This document shows positions 28,125-36,308 of a DNA stretch of 64,000 nucleotides, in pieces. The notes below the pieces were generated by a model that had not been told where the DNA came from, searched no databases, and saw only the letters and a program-made list of their open reading frames with translations. The DNA is from Prescottella sp. R16 (lineage in GTDB: Bacteria; Actinomycetota; Actinomycetes; Mycobacteriales; Mycobacteriaceae). Numbering within the stretch: position 1 is the stretch's first letter; each line of letters opens with the position of its first letter. A program made the position numbers and the translations under genes. The stretch covers positions 1,054,001-1,118,000 of the forward strand of contig NZ_CP130943.1 of NCBI RefSeq assembly GCF_030656875.1, written 5' to 3'.

Positions 28125-30275
28125 ATGAAGTCACGCTTTATGAACACTCTCTTCGGGTCCCGGCGTCGGGCCGGCATCGTCGTGCTGCTGTGGATCGTCC
28201 TCGTGGGTGCCCTCGCAAGTATCGCGCCCGCCTTGGAGGACGTCGAAAACAACGCGGGCGCAAACGATCCGCCCGCCTCATCGGAATCTGTGCAAGCCGC
28301 CGAACTCGCGGCCCGCGAGTTCCCTCGTAACGAGGGCACCCCCGCGATCGTCGTCGTACGCGGCGCCGACAGGGCCGAGACCTCGGCGGCAGTGGACCGG
28401 ATCACCGCGAGCATCGACGGTGCGAGAGTCGACAATCCCTCGATCGCCGCGGTGGTCACCGCCGACAGCCCTGGCGGCGTCGACCTGCGCACCGCCGACG
28501 ACGACAGCGAGATGGTCGTCGTTTCGCTGACCGGTGATCCGACGGACGAATCGTTCCAGGACACGGTCGGCACGCTTCGCGACCTGGTCGGCGAGGCCGC
28601 CGGACCTGCAGACGCGGCCGTCACCGGACCGGCCGGGATCGCCACCGACACCGTGAAGGTGTTCAGCAGCGGCGACAAGATCCTGCTTCTCGGGACGATC
28701 CTGCTGGTCGCGATCATCCTGCTGGTCATCTACCGGTCGCCGGTCCTGGTGGTCGTGGCGCTGGCCGGTGTCGGTGTCGCGATGCGGCTCGCCGAGACGG
28801 TGGGCGCGATGATGGCCGACGCAGGCTGGTTCGACGTCAGTTCACAGACCGCGTCGATCATGACCGTGCTGCTGTTCGGCGTCGGTACCGACTACGCACT
28901 GATCGTCACCGCCCGCTACCGCGAGGCCCTCGCCGAGGAACCGGACCGCTCCGCCGCCATGATGCGGGCGCTGCGGGGAGTGTCCGAGGCGATCCTGTCG
29001 AGTGTCTCGACGATCGTCCTGGCCATGCTGGCTCTGCTGGCGGCGATCTCTCCCGCCTTGCGCGGCTTCGGCCCGTATCTCGCGCTGGGTGTCGCCTCGA
29101 TGGGGCTGGTCGCCTTCACCTTCACCCCTGCGCTGATGCTGCTCTTCGGAGGAAAACTCTTCTGGCCGTCCACCACCCGAGCAGCATCGAGCCGCGTCGG
29201 CGGCAAGGTCTGGGAACGAGTCGCGGATCTGGTCGACCGCTCGCCGAAAACCGTACTGGTATCCACACTCCTCGGGTTGCTCGTGATGACCGCGGGCCTG
29301 GCCGGCTACCGCGAAAGCTTCGATTTCATCAGCGGATTCCGCATCGACACCCAATCCGAGTCCGGCCAGAACATGATCGCCGACGCCTTCGGGCCGGGGG
29401 AGATCGCGCCGTCCACCGTCTACGTCACCACCCCGCCCGGGACGCCGCCGCCCGACTGGAACCAGATCACCAGCCGCCTGTCGGACGTGGACGGGGTGGC
29501 CCGAGTGGGTGAGCGCCCGGAGGTCGGCGCGGGCGGGACGACGGCAGCATTCCAGATCGTCTTCACCGACAACCCCTACAGCCCGGAGGCATTGGACCGC
29601 GTCGACACTCTCGCTGCCGCAGCGCAGTCCGCCGCAGCCGATGCGGGGATCGCTGACGCGCAGGTCCTCGTCGGAGGCGAGAGCGCACACGCCGCCGATA
29701 TCCGGTCAGCACTCGATCGCGACAACTGGGTGGTTGCCGCGCTGGTCCTCGTGATCGTCGCTGCCGTCCTGGCGCTGCTGCTGCGGTCGGTACTCGCACC
29801 GCTGTACCTGATCGGGACGTTGGTGCTGTCGTTCACCGCGACACTGGGGCTCACGACCTTCGTCACCGTCACGGTGCTCGGGGACGCCGGAATCGGGAAC
29901 CGGGTCGCGGTCTACATATTCGTGTTCCTGGTCGCCCTGGGCGTCGACTACACCATCTTCCTGATGAGCCGCTACCGGCAGGAACTGTCGACGCATCCAC
30001 CGCGGGCCGCGCTGCGGGTGGCCCTCACCCGATCGGGCGGGGTGATCTCGTCCGCAGGGCTCATCCTGGCGGCCACCTTCGCGGTCCTGACCACCCAACC
30101 GATCCGGGAACTGTTCCAGTTCGGACTGGCGATGGCCATCGGAATCCTGCTCGACACCTTCGTCGTCCGGCCGCTGCTCGTTCCCGCGATCATGCGGCTG
30201 CTCGGAGACAGAGCACTGTGGCCGAGCGTGGTCGAGACGCGGGCGAAGCCGGTGATGGCGCCGTCCCACGTCTGA
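28125..30275 (+). CDS. MMPL/RND-family transporter (YdfJ-like)
   Basis: Large membrane transporter of 716 residues, about 12 helices. Helix 1 (residues 13-33) is followed by a ~150-residue periplasmic domain, a 5-helix bundle with FGVGTDYALIVTARYREAL, a second periplasmic domain, and a matching bundle with VALGVDYTIFLMSRYRQEL. The two GxDY motifs carry the aspartates used in proton coupling in MmpL proteins. Members move lipids or small hydrophobic compounds. ATG 28125 begins MKSRFMNTLF. A 19-bp hairpin terminator follows. Upstream two-component genes may regulate it. Confidence 0.92.
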   Translation: MKSRFMNTLFGSRRRAGIVVLLWIVLVGALASIAPALEDVENNAGANDPPASSESVQAAELAAREFPRNEGTPAIVVVRGADRAETSAAVDRITASIDGARVDNPSIAAVVTADSPGGVDLRTADDDSEMVVVSLTGDPTDESFQDTVGTLRDLVGEAAGPADAAVTGPAGIATDTVKVFSSGDKILLLGTILLVAIILLVIYRSPVLVVVALAGVGVAMRLAETVGAMMADAGWFDVSSQTASIMTVLLFGVGTDYALIVTARYREALAEEPDRSAAMMRALRGVSEAILSSVSTIVLAMLALLAAISPALRGFGPYLALGVASMGLVAFTFTPALMLLFGGKLFWPSTTRAASSRVGGKVWERVADLVDRSPKTVLVSTLLGLLVMTAGLAGYRESFDFISGFRIDTQSESGQNMIADAFGPGEIAPSTVYVTTPPGTPPPDWNQITSRLSDVDGVARVGERPEVGAGGTTAAFQIVFTDNPYSPEALDRVDTLAAAAQSAAADAGIADAQVLVGGESAHAADIRSALDRDNWVVAALVLVIVAAVLALLLRSVLAPLYLIGTLVLSFTATLGLTTFVTVTVLGDAGIGNRVAVYIFVFLVALGVDYTIFLMSRYRQELSTHPPRAALRVALTRSGGVISSAGLILAATFAVLTTQPIRELFQFGLAMAIGILLDTFVVRPLLVPAIMRLLGDRALWPSVVETRAKPVMAPSHV

Positions 30276-30281
30276 GGTGAC

Positions 30282-30319
30282 CGGCGCGTGCCACCGTCCC
30301 GGGACGGTGGCACGCGCCG
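30282..30319 (+). terminator. Hairpin terminator after the MMPL gene
   Basis: Perfect palindrome with 19-bp arms and no unpaired loop in the linear sequence (arm contains CGTGCCACCGTCCC), starting 7 nt after the MMPL stop. A real RNA hairpin would open the central few bases as loop. Confidence 0.75.
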
Positions 30320-30383
30320 ACCGGTCGTCGTTCCCGTACGCTGTCCCTCTCTTCCAGTCGACTTGAACTCGAGGGAGGATCGG

Positions 30384-30833
30384 ATGCCTGCGGCAACTGA
30401 TCTGTTGACGATCGGCCAGGTCGCCGAGCGGGTGGGGATCGCGACGTCGGCGATCCGGTTCTACGAGGATCAGGGGCTGATCGAGTCGGAACGCACGTCC
30501 GGTAATCAGCGCCGCTATCGGCGGCACGTGTTGCGGCGGCTGTCGCTCATCCTCGTTGCGAAGCGGCTCGGTATCCCCCTGTCGGAGGTCTCGGACGTGT
30601 TCGCCGATCTGCCGCACGACCGGATGCCCGGCCAGCAGGACTGGGAACGGATCTCCCGGCGGTGGGTCGCGCATCTCGAGGCGCGGCGGCGTGAACTCGA
30701 ACAGCTCGAACGGGAGATCACCGGTTGCATCGGCTGTGGCTGCCTGTCGCTGCAGCGGTGCGCGGTTCTCAATCCGGGTGACCGGCTCGGCGCGGACGGG
30801 CCCGGTCCGCGCCGGCTGCCACACGAGGGCTGA
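30384..30833 (+). CDS. soxR: Redox-sensitive MerR-family regulator SoxR
   Basis: Regulator of 149 residues. The MerR helix-turn-helix is LTIGQVAERVGIATSAIRFYEDQGLI, followed by a dimerisation helix. The [2Fe-2S] cluster motif CIGCGCLSLQRC has cysteines at 115, 118, 120 and 126, the SoxR spacing. In actinomycetes SoxR senses redox-active compounds rather than superoxide in general. GGGAGGA precedes ATG 30384. No obvious target oxidoreductase is adjacent; the next gene set is the acetate symporter operon behind its own promoter. Confidence 0.93.
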   Translation: MPAATDLLTIGQVAERVGIATSAIRFYEDQGLIESERTSGNQRRYRRHVLRRLSLILVAKRLGIPLSEVSDVFADLPHDRMPGQQDWERISRRWVAHLEARRRELEQLEREITGCIGCGCLSLQRCAVLNPGDRLGADGPGPRRLPHEG

Positions 30834-30891
30834 CGCCCGACCGTTCGTCGCCGCCGGGCGACCGTTCGGCGCATGTCCGGACACTTCACCG

Positions 30892-30939
30892 TGTGACCGT
30901 CGGCACACCCTTCGGTTGTGACCTGGCTCTCACTAACGT
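30892..30939 (+). promoter_or_regulatory. CRP/GlxR-like site and core promoter of the acetate symporter operon
   Basis: TGTGACCGTCGGCACA at 30892-30907 matches the CRP/GlxR consensus TGTGA-N6-TCACA with one mismatch. A -10-like TAACGT lies at 30934-30939 with TTCGGT 17 bp upstream (30911-30916). The putative activator site abuts the weak -35, the usual arrangement for CRP-type activation. Confidence 0.5.
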
Positions 30940-30998
30940 CGCATCGCAACCACCGCACCAGCGTTCGCGATGCGGTCGCCACGTCCCAGGAGCCGACC

Positions 30999-31361
30999 AT
31001 GACCACCACCGACCTCGGTTCGGGGGTACCGCCGCAGCGCAGTGCCCCCGACGCGCAGGCCTTCCTCGACATGCAGGCCAGCCCGCAATTCCAGGAGTTG
31101 CGACACCGCTTGCGGCACTTCGTGTTCCCGATGACCGCGTTCTTCCTCGCGTGGTACGCGATCTACGTGCTGCTCGCCACGTACGCACCCGGCTTCATGG
31201 CCACCGAGGTGATCGGACACGTCAACCTCGGGATCGTCCTCGGGTTCGGGCAGTTCGTGTCGACGTTCGTGATCACCGCGCTGTACGTGAAGTTCGCGAA
31301 CCGTGAACTCGATCCCCGCGCCGCGGCGATCCGCGACGAGCTGGAAGGGCCGGTCAAGTGA
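30999..31361 (+). CDS. DUF485 membrane protein (YjcH-like), ActP partner
   Basis: Membrane protein of 120 residues. A hydrophilic N-terminus leads to SPQFQELRHRLRHFVFPMTAFFLAWYAIYVLLATYAPGF in parts, the DUF485 signature, then a second helix and YVKFANRELDPRAAAIRDEL. DUF485 genes almost always precede actP, as here with a 4-nt overlap. Probable accessory subunit of the symporter. AGGAG precedes ATG 30999. Confidence 0.9.
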   Translation: MTTTDLGSGVPPQRSAPDAQAFLDMQASPQFQELRHRLRHFVFPMTAFFLAWYAIYVLLATYAPGFMATEVIGHVNLGIVLGFGQFVSTFVITALYVKFANRELDPRAAAIRDELEGPVK

Positions 31362-32995
31362 CGACGATTCTCGCGGCAGAGAGCTCCCAGGTCGGTAACC
31401 CGGTCCTCAACATCGCCATCTTCGTGGCGTTCGTGGTGATCACGATGGGCATCGTGATCCGGGCGAGCCGCACCACCAAGAAGGCGTCCGACTTCTACAC
31501 CGGAGGCGGCCAGTTCTCCGGCCCGCAGAACGGTTTCGCGATCGCCGGCGACTACCTGTCGGCGGCATCGTTCCTCGGCATCGCCGGCGCCATCGCCGTC
31601 TACGGCTACGACGGCTTCCTGTACTCGATCGGCTTCCTCGTCGCCTGGCTCGTCGCACTGCTGCTGGTGGCCGAACTCCTGCGCAACACAGGACGATTCA
31701 CGATGGCCGACGTCCTCAGCTTCCGGCTGAAGCAGCGTCCGGTCCGGATGGCCGCCGCACTGTCCACGCTCGTCGTGTCGCTGTTCTACCTGCTCGCCCA
31801 GATGGCCGGTGCCGGTGGCCTCGTCGCACTGCTGCTCGACATCCACGACAAGGCCGGTCAGGCGATCGTCGTCGCCGTCGTCGGTGTCCTGATGATCGTG
31901 TACGTCCTCGTCGGCGGCATGAAGGGCACCACGTACGTGCAGATGGTCAAGGCGGTTCTGCTGATCGCCGGCGCCGCCATCATGTTCGTGCTCGTGCTGT
32001 TCGCCGTCCGCGGCAACTTCTCGCAGCTCCTCGCCGACGCGCAGAACATGGTCACCGACTCGACCAACGAGGCGGTCGCCGGCCGCGACGTCCTCGCTCC
32101 GGGCGCGAAGTACGGCATCAGCTCGATGTCCCGGCTGGACTTCATCTCCCTCGGCATCGCCTTGGTGCTCGGGACCGCGGGCCTGCCGCACGTGCTGATG
32201 CGCTTCTACACCGTGCCCACCGCGAAGGAGGCCCGCCGCTCGGTGACGTGGGCGATCGGACTGATCGGTGCCTTCTACCTGTTCACCCTGGTCCTCGGCT
32301 ACGGCGCCGCCCGAATGGTCGGCCCCGACAAGATCCTCGACGCCCCCGGCAAGGAGAACGCGGCCGCCCCGCTGCTCGCGTTCGAACTCGGCGGCACCCT
32401 GTTCCTGTCGATCATCTCCGCGGTCGCGTTCGCCACGATCCTCGCGGTCGTCGCCGGCCTCGCGATCACCGCGTCGGCGTCGTTCGCCCACGACATCTAC
32501 GCCAGTGTCATCAAGCGTGGCAAGGCATCCGAGGAAGAGCAGGTGCGGGTTTCCCGCATCACCGTCGTCGTGATCGGGTTGGCGTCGATCGTCCTCGGGA
32601 TCCTGGCGATGGGCCAGAACATCGCGTTCCTCGTCGCCCTCGCGTTCGCGGTCGCCGCATCCGCGAACCTGCCGACCCTGCTGTACTCGCTGTTCTGGAA
32701 GAAGTTCAACACCACCGGCGCCCTGTGGAGCATCTACGGCGGCCTGCTCAGCTGCCTGGTGCTGATCGTGTTCTCGCCGGCCGTGTCCGGGGCCAAGAGC
32801 TCGATGTTCCCGAACGCCGACTTCTCCTGGTTCCCGCTGTCCAATCCGGGCATCGTGTCCATCCCGCTGGCATTCGTCCTCGGCATCGTCGGCACCCACG
32901 TCGGACGCCGGAAGCCGGAGGATCCTGCGAAACAGGCCGAGATGGAGGTCCGCTCGCTCACCGGTGTCGGCGTCGAGAAGGCCGTCGCGCACTAG
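31358..32995 (+). CDS. actP: Cation/acetate symporter ActP-like
   Basis: SSS-family transporter of 545 residues with about 13 helices. Diagnostic segments: FYTGGGQFSGPQNGFAIAGDYLSAASFLG, GRFTMADVLSFRLKQRPVR, and GTAGLPHVLMRFYTVPTAKEAR, each typical of ActP/MctC acetate and short-chain monocarboxylate carriers. It lacks the long extracytoplasmic insert of the homologue at 18915. The GTG start overlaps the DUF485 stop. A 16-bp hairpin at 33005 ends the operon. Likely role: acetate or propionate uptake. Confidence 0.92.
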   Translation: MTTILAAESSQVGNPVLNIAIFVAFVVITMGIVIRASRTTKKASDFYTGGGQFSGPQNGFAIAGDYLSAASFLGIAGAIAVYGYDGFLYSIGFLVAWLVALLLVAELLRNTGRFTMADVLSFRLKQRPVRMAAALSTLVVSLFYLLAQMAGAGGLVALLLDIHDKAGQAIVVAVVGVLMIVYVLVGGMKGTTYVQMVKAVLLIAGAAIMFVLVLFAVRGNFSQLLADAQNMVTDSTNEAVAGRDVLAPGAKYGISSMSRLDFISLGIALVLGTAGLPHVLMRFYTVPTAKEARRSVTWAIGLIGAFYLFTLVLGYGAARMVGPDKILDAPGKENAAAPLLAFELGGTLFLSIISAVAFATILAVVAGLAITASASFAHDIYASVIKRGKASEEEQVRVSRITVVVIGLASIVLGILAMGQNIAFLVALAFAVAASANLPTLLYSLFWKKFNTTGALWSIYGGLLSCLVLIVFSPAVSGAKSSMFPNADFSWFPLSNPGIVSIPLAFVLGIVGTHVGRRKPEDPAKQAEMEVRSLTGVGVEKAVAH

Positions 32996-33004
32996 AAAAC
33001 CCTG

Positions 33005-33046
33005 CACTGCTGCGTCCCGCGTCGACCGATGCGGGACGCAGCAGTG
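33005..33046 (+). terminator. Hairpin terminator after actP
   Basis: Perfect 16-bp inverted repeat (33005-33020 / 33031-33046, core GCTGCGTCCCGC) with a 10-nt loop, starting 9 nt after the actP stop. Confidence 0.8.
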
Positions 33047-33095
33047 TCTCGTCCGGGTCCTATACGTCACGTTTCCTGTTGGCTACGATCCGACG

Positions 33096-33527
33096 ATGGC
33101 CAAGCTGAAGGTGTCCGTCGACGTCCCGATGAGTCCCGACGACGCGTGGAACAGGGCGTCGGATCTGACGGGGTTCGACGAGTGGCTCAGCATCCACGAG
33201 GCGTGGCGCAGCGAACTGCCCGACGAACTACGAGCCGGCACCACCGTCAGCTCGATCGTGTCGGTCAAGGGCCTGCGCAACCGTGTCGCCTGGACCCTGA
33301 AGAAATACGATCCGCCGCGCAGCCTGGTGCTGAAGGGCGACGGCAAGGGCGGCGTCAAGCTCGGCCTGGTCCTCGGCGTCGAACCGGTGGACGTGGGCGC
33401 AAGAGTCGTCCTCGACATCGAACTGGGCGGGGCACCGCTGTTCGGGCCGATCGGATCCGGTGTCGCGCGGGCCCTGCGCGGCGACATCGAGAGTTCCCTG
33501 CAGAAGTTCGTCACGCTCTACACCTGA
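33096..33527 (+). CDS. SRPBCC-family protein, Rv0910-like (toxin-type)
   Basis: START/SRPBCC-fold protein of 143 residues, collinear with mycobacterial Rv0910: MAKLKVSVDVPMSPDDAWNRASDL, FDEWLSIHEAWRSELPD, SIVSVKGLRNRVAWTLKKYDPP, LKGDGKGGVKLGLVL, and GGAPLFGPIGSGVARALRGDIE with a final LQKFVTLYT. Rv0910 has been reported as the toxin of a pair with Rv0909. The Rv0909-like gene here is 22 kb away at 11110, so toxin activity is doubtful; ligand binding (polyketide, lipid) is the fold's general function. It is followed 20 nt later by the VWA gene. Confidence 0.88.
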   Translation: MAKLKVSVDVPMSPDDAWNRASDLTGFDEWLSIHEAWRSELPDELRAGTTVSSIVSVKGLRNRVAWTLKKYDPPRSLVLKGDGKGGVKLGLVLGVEPVDVGARVVLDIELGGAPLFGPIGSGVARALRGDIESSLQKFVTLYT

Positions 33528-33547
33528 ATCGGGGAGGTCCCGGAACG

Positions 33548-35146
33548 ATGCCCGGACGTCACAGTGCGCCGCGTGCGGGCGCGTCGGCCGTCACCTACGG
33601 TGCGATCGGACTGGCGGTCGTCGCGCTCGCCGGTACCGGCGCCTATCTGCTCGTCGACCGCGCCGGCGGCTGCGACACGGTGAGCGAACACCGGGTGATG
33701 GCGGACCCGGCGATCGCACCGGTTCTCACCGAGATCACCGCGTCGGCGTCGGCCGAGGACCTCGGCTGCCGATCGTTCACGATCACCGCGGCGCCCGGCG
33801 CCGACGGACTCGGGGCGGCCGGTGACCCGAGCCGGCCCGACCTGTGGATCCCGGATTCGACGCAGTGGGTCGCGAAGGCGGCCGACAGCGCCGGTATCGG
33901 CTTCGACGTCGCTGCCCCGTCGATCGCGGCCACCCCGGTCGTGATCGCGGGCCGCGCCGGCGAGACACAGTCGTTCGCGACGTGGCTCGACGCGCTGCGA
34001 CTGCACGGACTGCGGATCGGTGACCCGCTCACCAGCAGTATCTCGAATGCACCGATCGTCGGGGCCCTCGCCGAGGCGGACGCGGGAACGGTGGCCGCCG
34101 ACGCCGTCCCGGCCGCACTGGTGCCGCTCGCGCAGGCGCAGGCGGCCAACCTGCACCAGACCGACGCCGCGCAGCGTCTCGCCGCGGTCGACTCCGACGG
34201 CGGGATCGCGATCGTCACCGAGCAGCAGGTCGTCGGCGACGCCGGCGCGGCCACGACGGTGCCGGCCACCGGTGCGGTGTTCCTCGACTATCCGGTGGTG
34301 GTCACCGCTCCCGACACCGACCGCGCGGCCGCGACGGACGCCGGTGTCGCACTCGCCGAGGCGGTGGCGTCCGATGCCGGCCGCAGTGCACTGTCCCGCG
34401 CCGGTTTCCGTGGACCGGATCGGGCACCGCTCGACGGTGGCCGCGGCGTCGGCGACGTGTCGGTGCTGACGCCGTCGGATCCGGCCGCGGCCGCGCAGGT
34501 CCTGAAACGGTATGCGGTGCTCGCGCTGCCGTCGCGGGCACTCGTCGTCGAGGACGTGTCCGGGTCGATGGCGGAGAACGCCGGCCCGGCCACCCGGATC
34601 GCGCTGACGGTGCAGGCCAGCGAGACCGGGGCGAAACTGTTCCCGGACAACGCGCAGCTCGGCCTGTGGGCGTTCTCGATCGGGCTCGGGGGCGGCGGCA
34701 AGGACTACCGCGAACTCGTCCCGATCCGGCGGCTCGACGAGACCGTCGACGGCGCCACCCAGCGGCAGAAACTCACCGACGCGGTCCGCACCCTCCCGAC
34801 GCTCGTCCAGGGCGGCACCGGCCTGTACGACACGACGCTCGCCGCGTTCCGGAAGGTCAAGGAGGGCTACGACCCCGGCGCCGTCAACAGCGTCATCCTG
34901 CTCACCGACGGCGCCAACGAGGATCCGTCGAGCATCACACTCGACAACCTGCTCGCCACGCTGACGCGGGAACAGGACCCGGCCCGCCCGGTCATCGTCG
35001 TCACGATCGGTGTCACCGAGGACGCCGACGCCGCAGTGCTACAGAAGATTTCCGCCGCCACCGGCGGAACCAGCCACATCGCCCGCACTCCCGCGGAGAT
35101 CCCCGGTGTGTTCGTCGACGCGATGCGCAGTCGCGCCACCGGCTGA
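33548..35146 (+). CDS. Membrane-anchored solute-binding plus von Willebrand factor A domain protein
   Basis: Protein of 532 residues with one N-terminal helix (about residues 15-37) facing outward. Residues about 40-310 resemble the substrate-binding fold of extracellular solute-binding proteins (AAAQ/ALVPLAQAQAANL-type alternation of strands and helices). Residues about 335-525 are a VWA domain with MIDAS motif DVSGSM (VVEDVSGSMAE), a conserved Thr in GGTGLYDTT, and LLTDGANED. Such fusions are common actinobacterial exported proteins of unknown function, probably protein- or wall-binding. ATG 33548 is preceded by GGGGAGG. A strong hairpin follows. Confidence 0.85.
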   Translation: MPGRHSAPRAGASAVTYGAIGLAVVALAGTGAYLLVDRAGGCDTVSEHRVMADPAIAPVLTEITASASAEDLGCRSFTITAAPGADGLGAAGDPSRPDLWIPDSTQWVAKAADSAGIGFDVAAPSIAATPVVIAGRAGETQSFATWLDALRLHGLRIGDPLTSSISNAPIVGALAEADAGTVAADAVPAALVPLAQAQAANLHQTDAAQRLAAVDSDGGIAIVTEQQVVGDAGAATTVPATGAVFLDYPVVVTAPDTDRAAATDAGVALAEAVASDAGRSALSRAGFRGPDRAPLDGGRGVGDVSVLTPSDPAAAAQVLKRYAVLALPSRALVVEDVSGSMAENAGPATRIALTVQASETGAKLFPDNAQLGLWAFSIGLGGGGKDYRELVPIRRLDETVDGATQRQKLTDAVRTLPTLVQGGTGLYDTTLAAFRKVKEGYDPGAVNSVILLTDGANEDPSSITLDNLLATLTREQDPARPVIVVTIGVTEDADAAVLQKISAATGGTSHIARTPAEIPGVFVDAMRSRATG

Positions 35147-35170
35147 GACGACGGGGCCCCGAGACGAGCA

Positions 35171-35209
35171 GTGAAGGATTTCCGCCGGTATCCGGCGGAA
35201 ATCCTTCAC
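35171..35209. terminator. 18-bp hairpin between the VWA gene and convergent tRNA-Arg
   Basis: Perfect inverted repeat of 18-bp arms (GTGAAGGATTTCCGCCGG and complement) with a TAT loop. It lies 25 nt after the VWA stop and 4 nt past the 3' end of the oppositely oriented tRNA, so it can terminate both. Confidence 0.8.
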
Positions 35210-35212
35210 GAG

Positions 35213-35285
35213 TGCCCTCGGCAGGATTCGAACCTGCGACACCGGCTTTAGGAGAGCCGTGCTCTATCCCCTGAGCTACGAGGGC
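35213..35285 (-). tRNA. tRNA-Arg (anticodon CCT)
   Basis: Complete cloverleaf on the minus strand. The 7-bp acceptor stem is GCCCTCG / CGAGGGC. The D arm contains AGCTCAGGGGATAGAGC. The anticodon arm CGGCT-CTCCTAA-AGCCG has CCT at the anticodon position. The T arm is GCAGG-TTCGAAT-CCTGC, with discriminator A at 35213. CCA is not encoded. CCT reads AGG arginine codons, rare in this high-GC genome. Confidence 0.93.
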
Positions 35286-35340
35286 TGGGCGCAGTCAGTG
35301 AGTGTAGCGGTCCGCGGGGCCCGGCGATGAATCGGCCGAG

Positions 35341-35416
35341 GTCGTGGCGGCGAGGTTCGGATCGCCGAAAATAAAGAACCGGTAACGCTAGCCACGACCT
35401 ATATGAATTTGTTACC
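35341..35416 (+). promoter_or_regulatory. Possible structured leader of the M23 peptidase gene
   Basis: GTCGTGGC at 35341-35348 is complementary to GCCACGAC at 35391-35398. GGTAAC at 35381-35386, inside that loop, is complementary to GTTACC at 35411-35416, outside it. Together these would form a pseudoknot-like leader. No known riboswitch class was recognised; chance pairing is possible. Confidence 0.3.
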
Positions 35417-35474
35417 TTGGCCCGGCAGCAAGATCGAGAGTGCAGCCGACGACACGATTGACGAGGTAGTAACT

Positions 35475-36233
35475 GTGGGACGCCATCGCCTTGAAACTCC
35501 GGGCCCCAGCGCGGGTGTCAAGGCCGCTACCGTCGCCGCCGCTACCGGCGCATTCCTGACCGTGGGCGCCCAGATGGGTGCCGGTACGGCCGCCGCCGAC
35601 ACGATTCCCGGCACTCAGATCCAGCTGCCCGAGCTGCCGCAGCTGCAGCTGCCGGAACTGCCGCAGCTGCCCGTCTCGCCGACGGCACAGCAGATCGTCG
35701 ATACGGTCAAGGCTGCACCGGTGCCCGCCGATCTGCCGCAGGTGCAGGACGCGATCCGCGCCGCCGTCGACGCCGCCGAGGCGCACCTGGGATCCACCGG
35801 TTCCACCGGCAGCCTCGCCCCGCGCGCAGTCAAGCCCGTCTCGGGCACACTCACATCCGATTTCGGCCCGCGCTGGGGTGTCCGGCACAGCGGACTCGAC
35901 ATCGCCGCCCCCATCGGTACCCCCGTGTACGCCGCGGCCGACGGTGTCGTCGTCGACGCCGGACCGGCGTCGGGCTTCGGTCTGTGGGTGCGGGTCCTGC
36001 ACGACGACGGCACCACCACCGTCTACGGGCACATCAACGACTACCAGGTGAGCAGCGGCCAGCGGGTGAGCGCGGGCCAGCAGATCGCCACCGTCGGCAA
36101 CCGCGGCCAGTCCACCGGCCCGCACCTGCACTTCGAGGTGTGGGACGCGTCCGGCGCCAAGGCCGACCCGTCGTCGTGGCTCGAGGAGCGCGGTGTCGCG
36201 GTCACGTGGCGCGGCGCCTCCACCACCATGTGA
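35475..36233 (+). CDS. Exported M23-family peptidase (LytM domain)
   Basis: Cell-wall hydrolase of 252 residues. An N-terminal signal peptide with ATVAAATGAFLTVGA ends near AAAD. A Pro/Leu/Gln repeat linker (about residues 52-75) follows, then the M23/LytM domain: GTLTSDFGPRWGVRHSGLDIAAPIGTPVYA carries the first zinc ligands (His and Asp), GHINDY and GPHLHFEVW the HxH pair. GTG 35475 has GAGG 8 nt upstream and gives a proper signal peptide; ATG 35403 would add 24 residues. Cleaves peptidoglycan cross-bridges or stems by family. Confidence 0.88.
   Translation: MGRHRLETPGPSAGVKAATVAAATGAFLTVGAQMGAGTAAADTIPGTQIQLPELPQLQLPELPQLPVSPTAQQIVDTVKAAPVPADLPQVQDAIRAAVDAAEAHLGSTGSTGSLAPRAVKPVSGTLTSDFGPRWGVRHSGLDIAAPIGTPVYAAADGVVVDAGPASGFGLWVRVLHDDGTTTVYGHINDYQVSSGQRVSAGQQIATVGNRGQSTGPHLHFEVWDASGAKADPSSWLEERGVAVTWRGASTTM
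35624..35672 (+). repeat. Tandem coding repeat QLPELPQL in the M23 linker
   Basis: Two adjacent units of about 24 nt encode QLPELPQL and QLPELPQL/PV with a CAGCTGC core. They form a rigid Leu/Pro linker between signal peptide and peptidase domain. Confidence 0.7.
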
Positions 36234-36248
36234 TCTTCCGATACGACA

Positions 36249-36288
36249 GAAGTCCCCGCCCGGATGCCGACATCCGGGCGGGGACTTC
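36249..36288. terminator. 18-bp hairpin between M23 and encapsulin genes
   Basis: Perfect 18-bp arms (36249-36266 / 36271-36288, core GTCCCCGCCCGGATG) with a 4-nt CCGA loop, 16 nt past the M23 stop and 21 nt past the convergent encapsulin stop. Followed by TCTTTC on the plus strand. Confidence 0.85.
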
Positions 36289-36308
36289 GTCTTTCGGGGG
36301 AGCCGCTG

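Noticed and set aside
30350..30383. SoxR operator upstream of soxR
   Set aside because: Only a partial half-site (ACTTGAACTCGAG) is present; the symmetric CCTCAAGTT-type consensus is not met.
31163..33070. Minus-strand open frame opposite actP
   Set aside because: Rich in Asp/Gly/Arg/His repeats without family features; the plus strand encodes a complete ActP-like symporter.
35341..35475. Cyclic di-AMP (ydaO) riboswitch ahead of the M23 gene
   Set aside because: Conserved ydaO sequence blocks could not be found; only generic complementarity remains.
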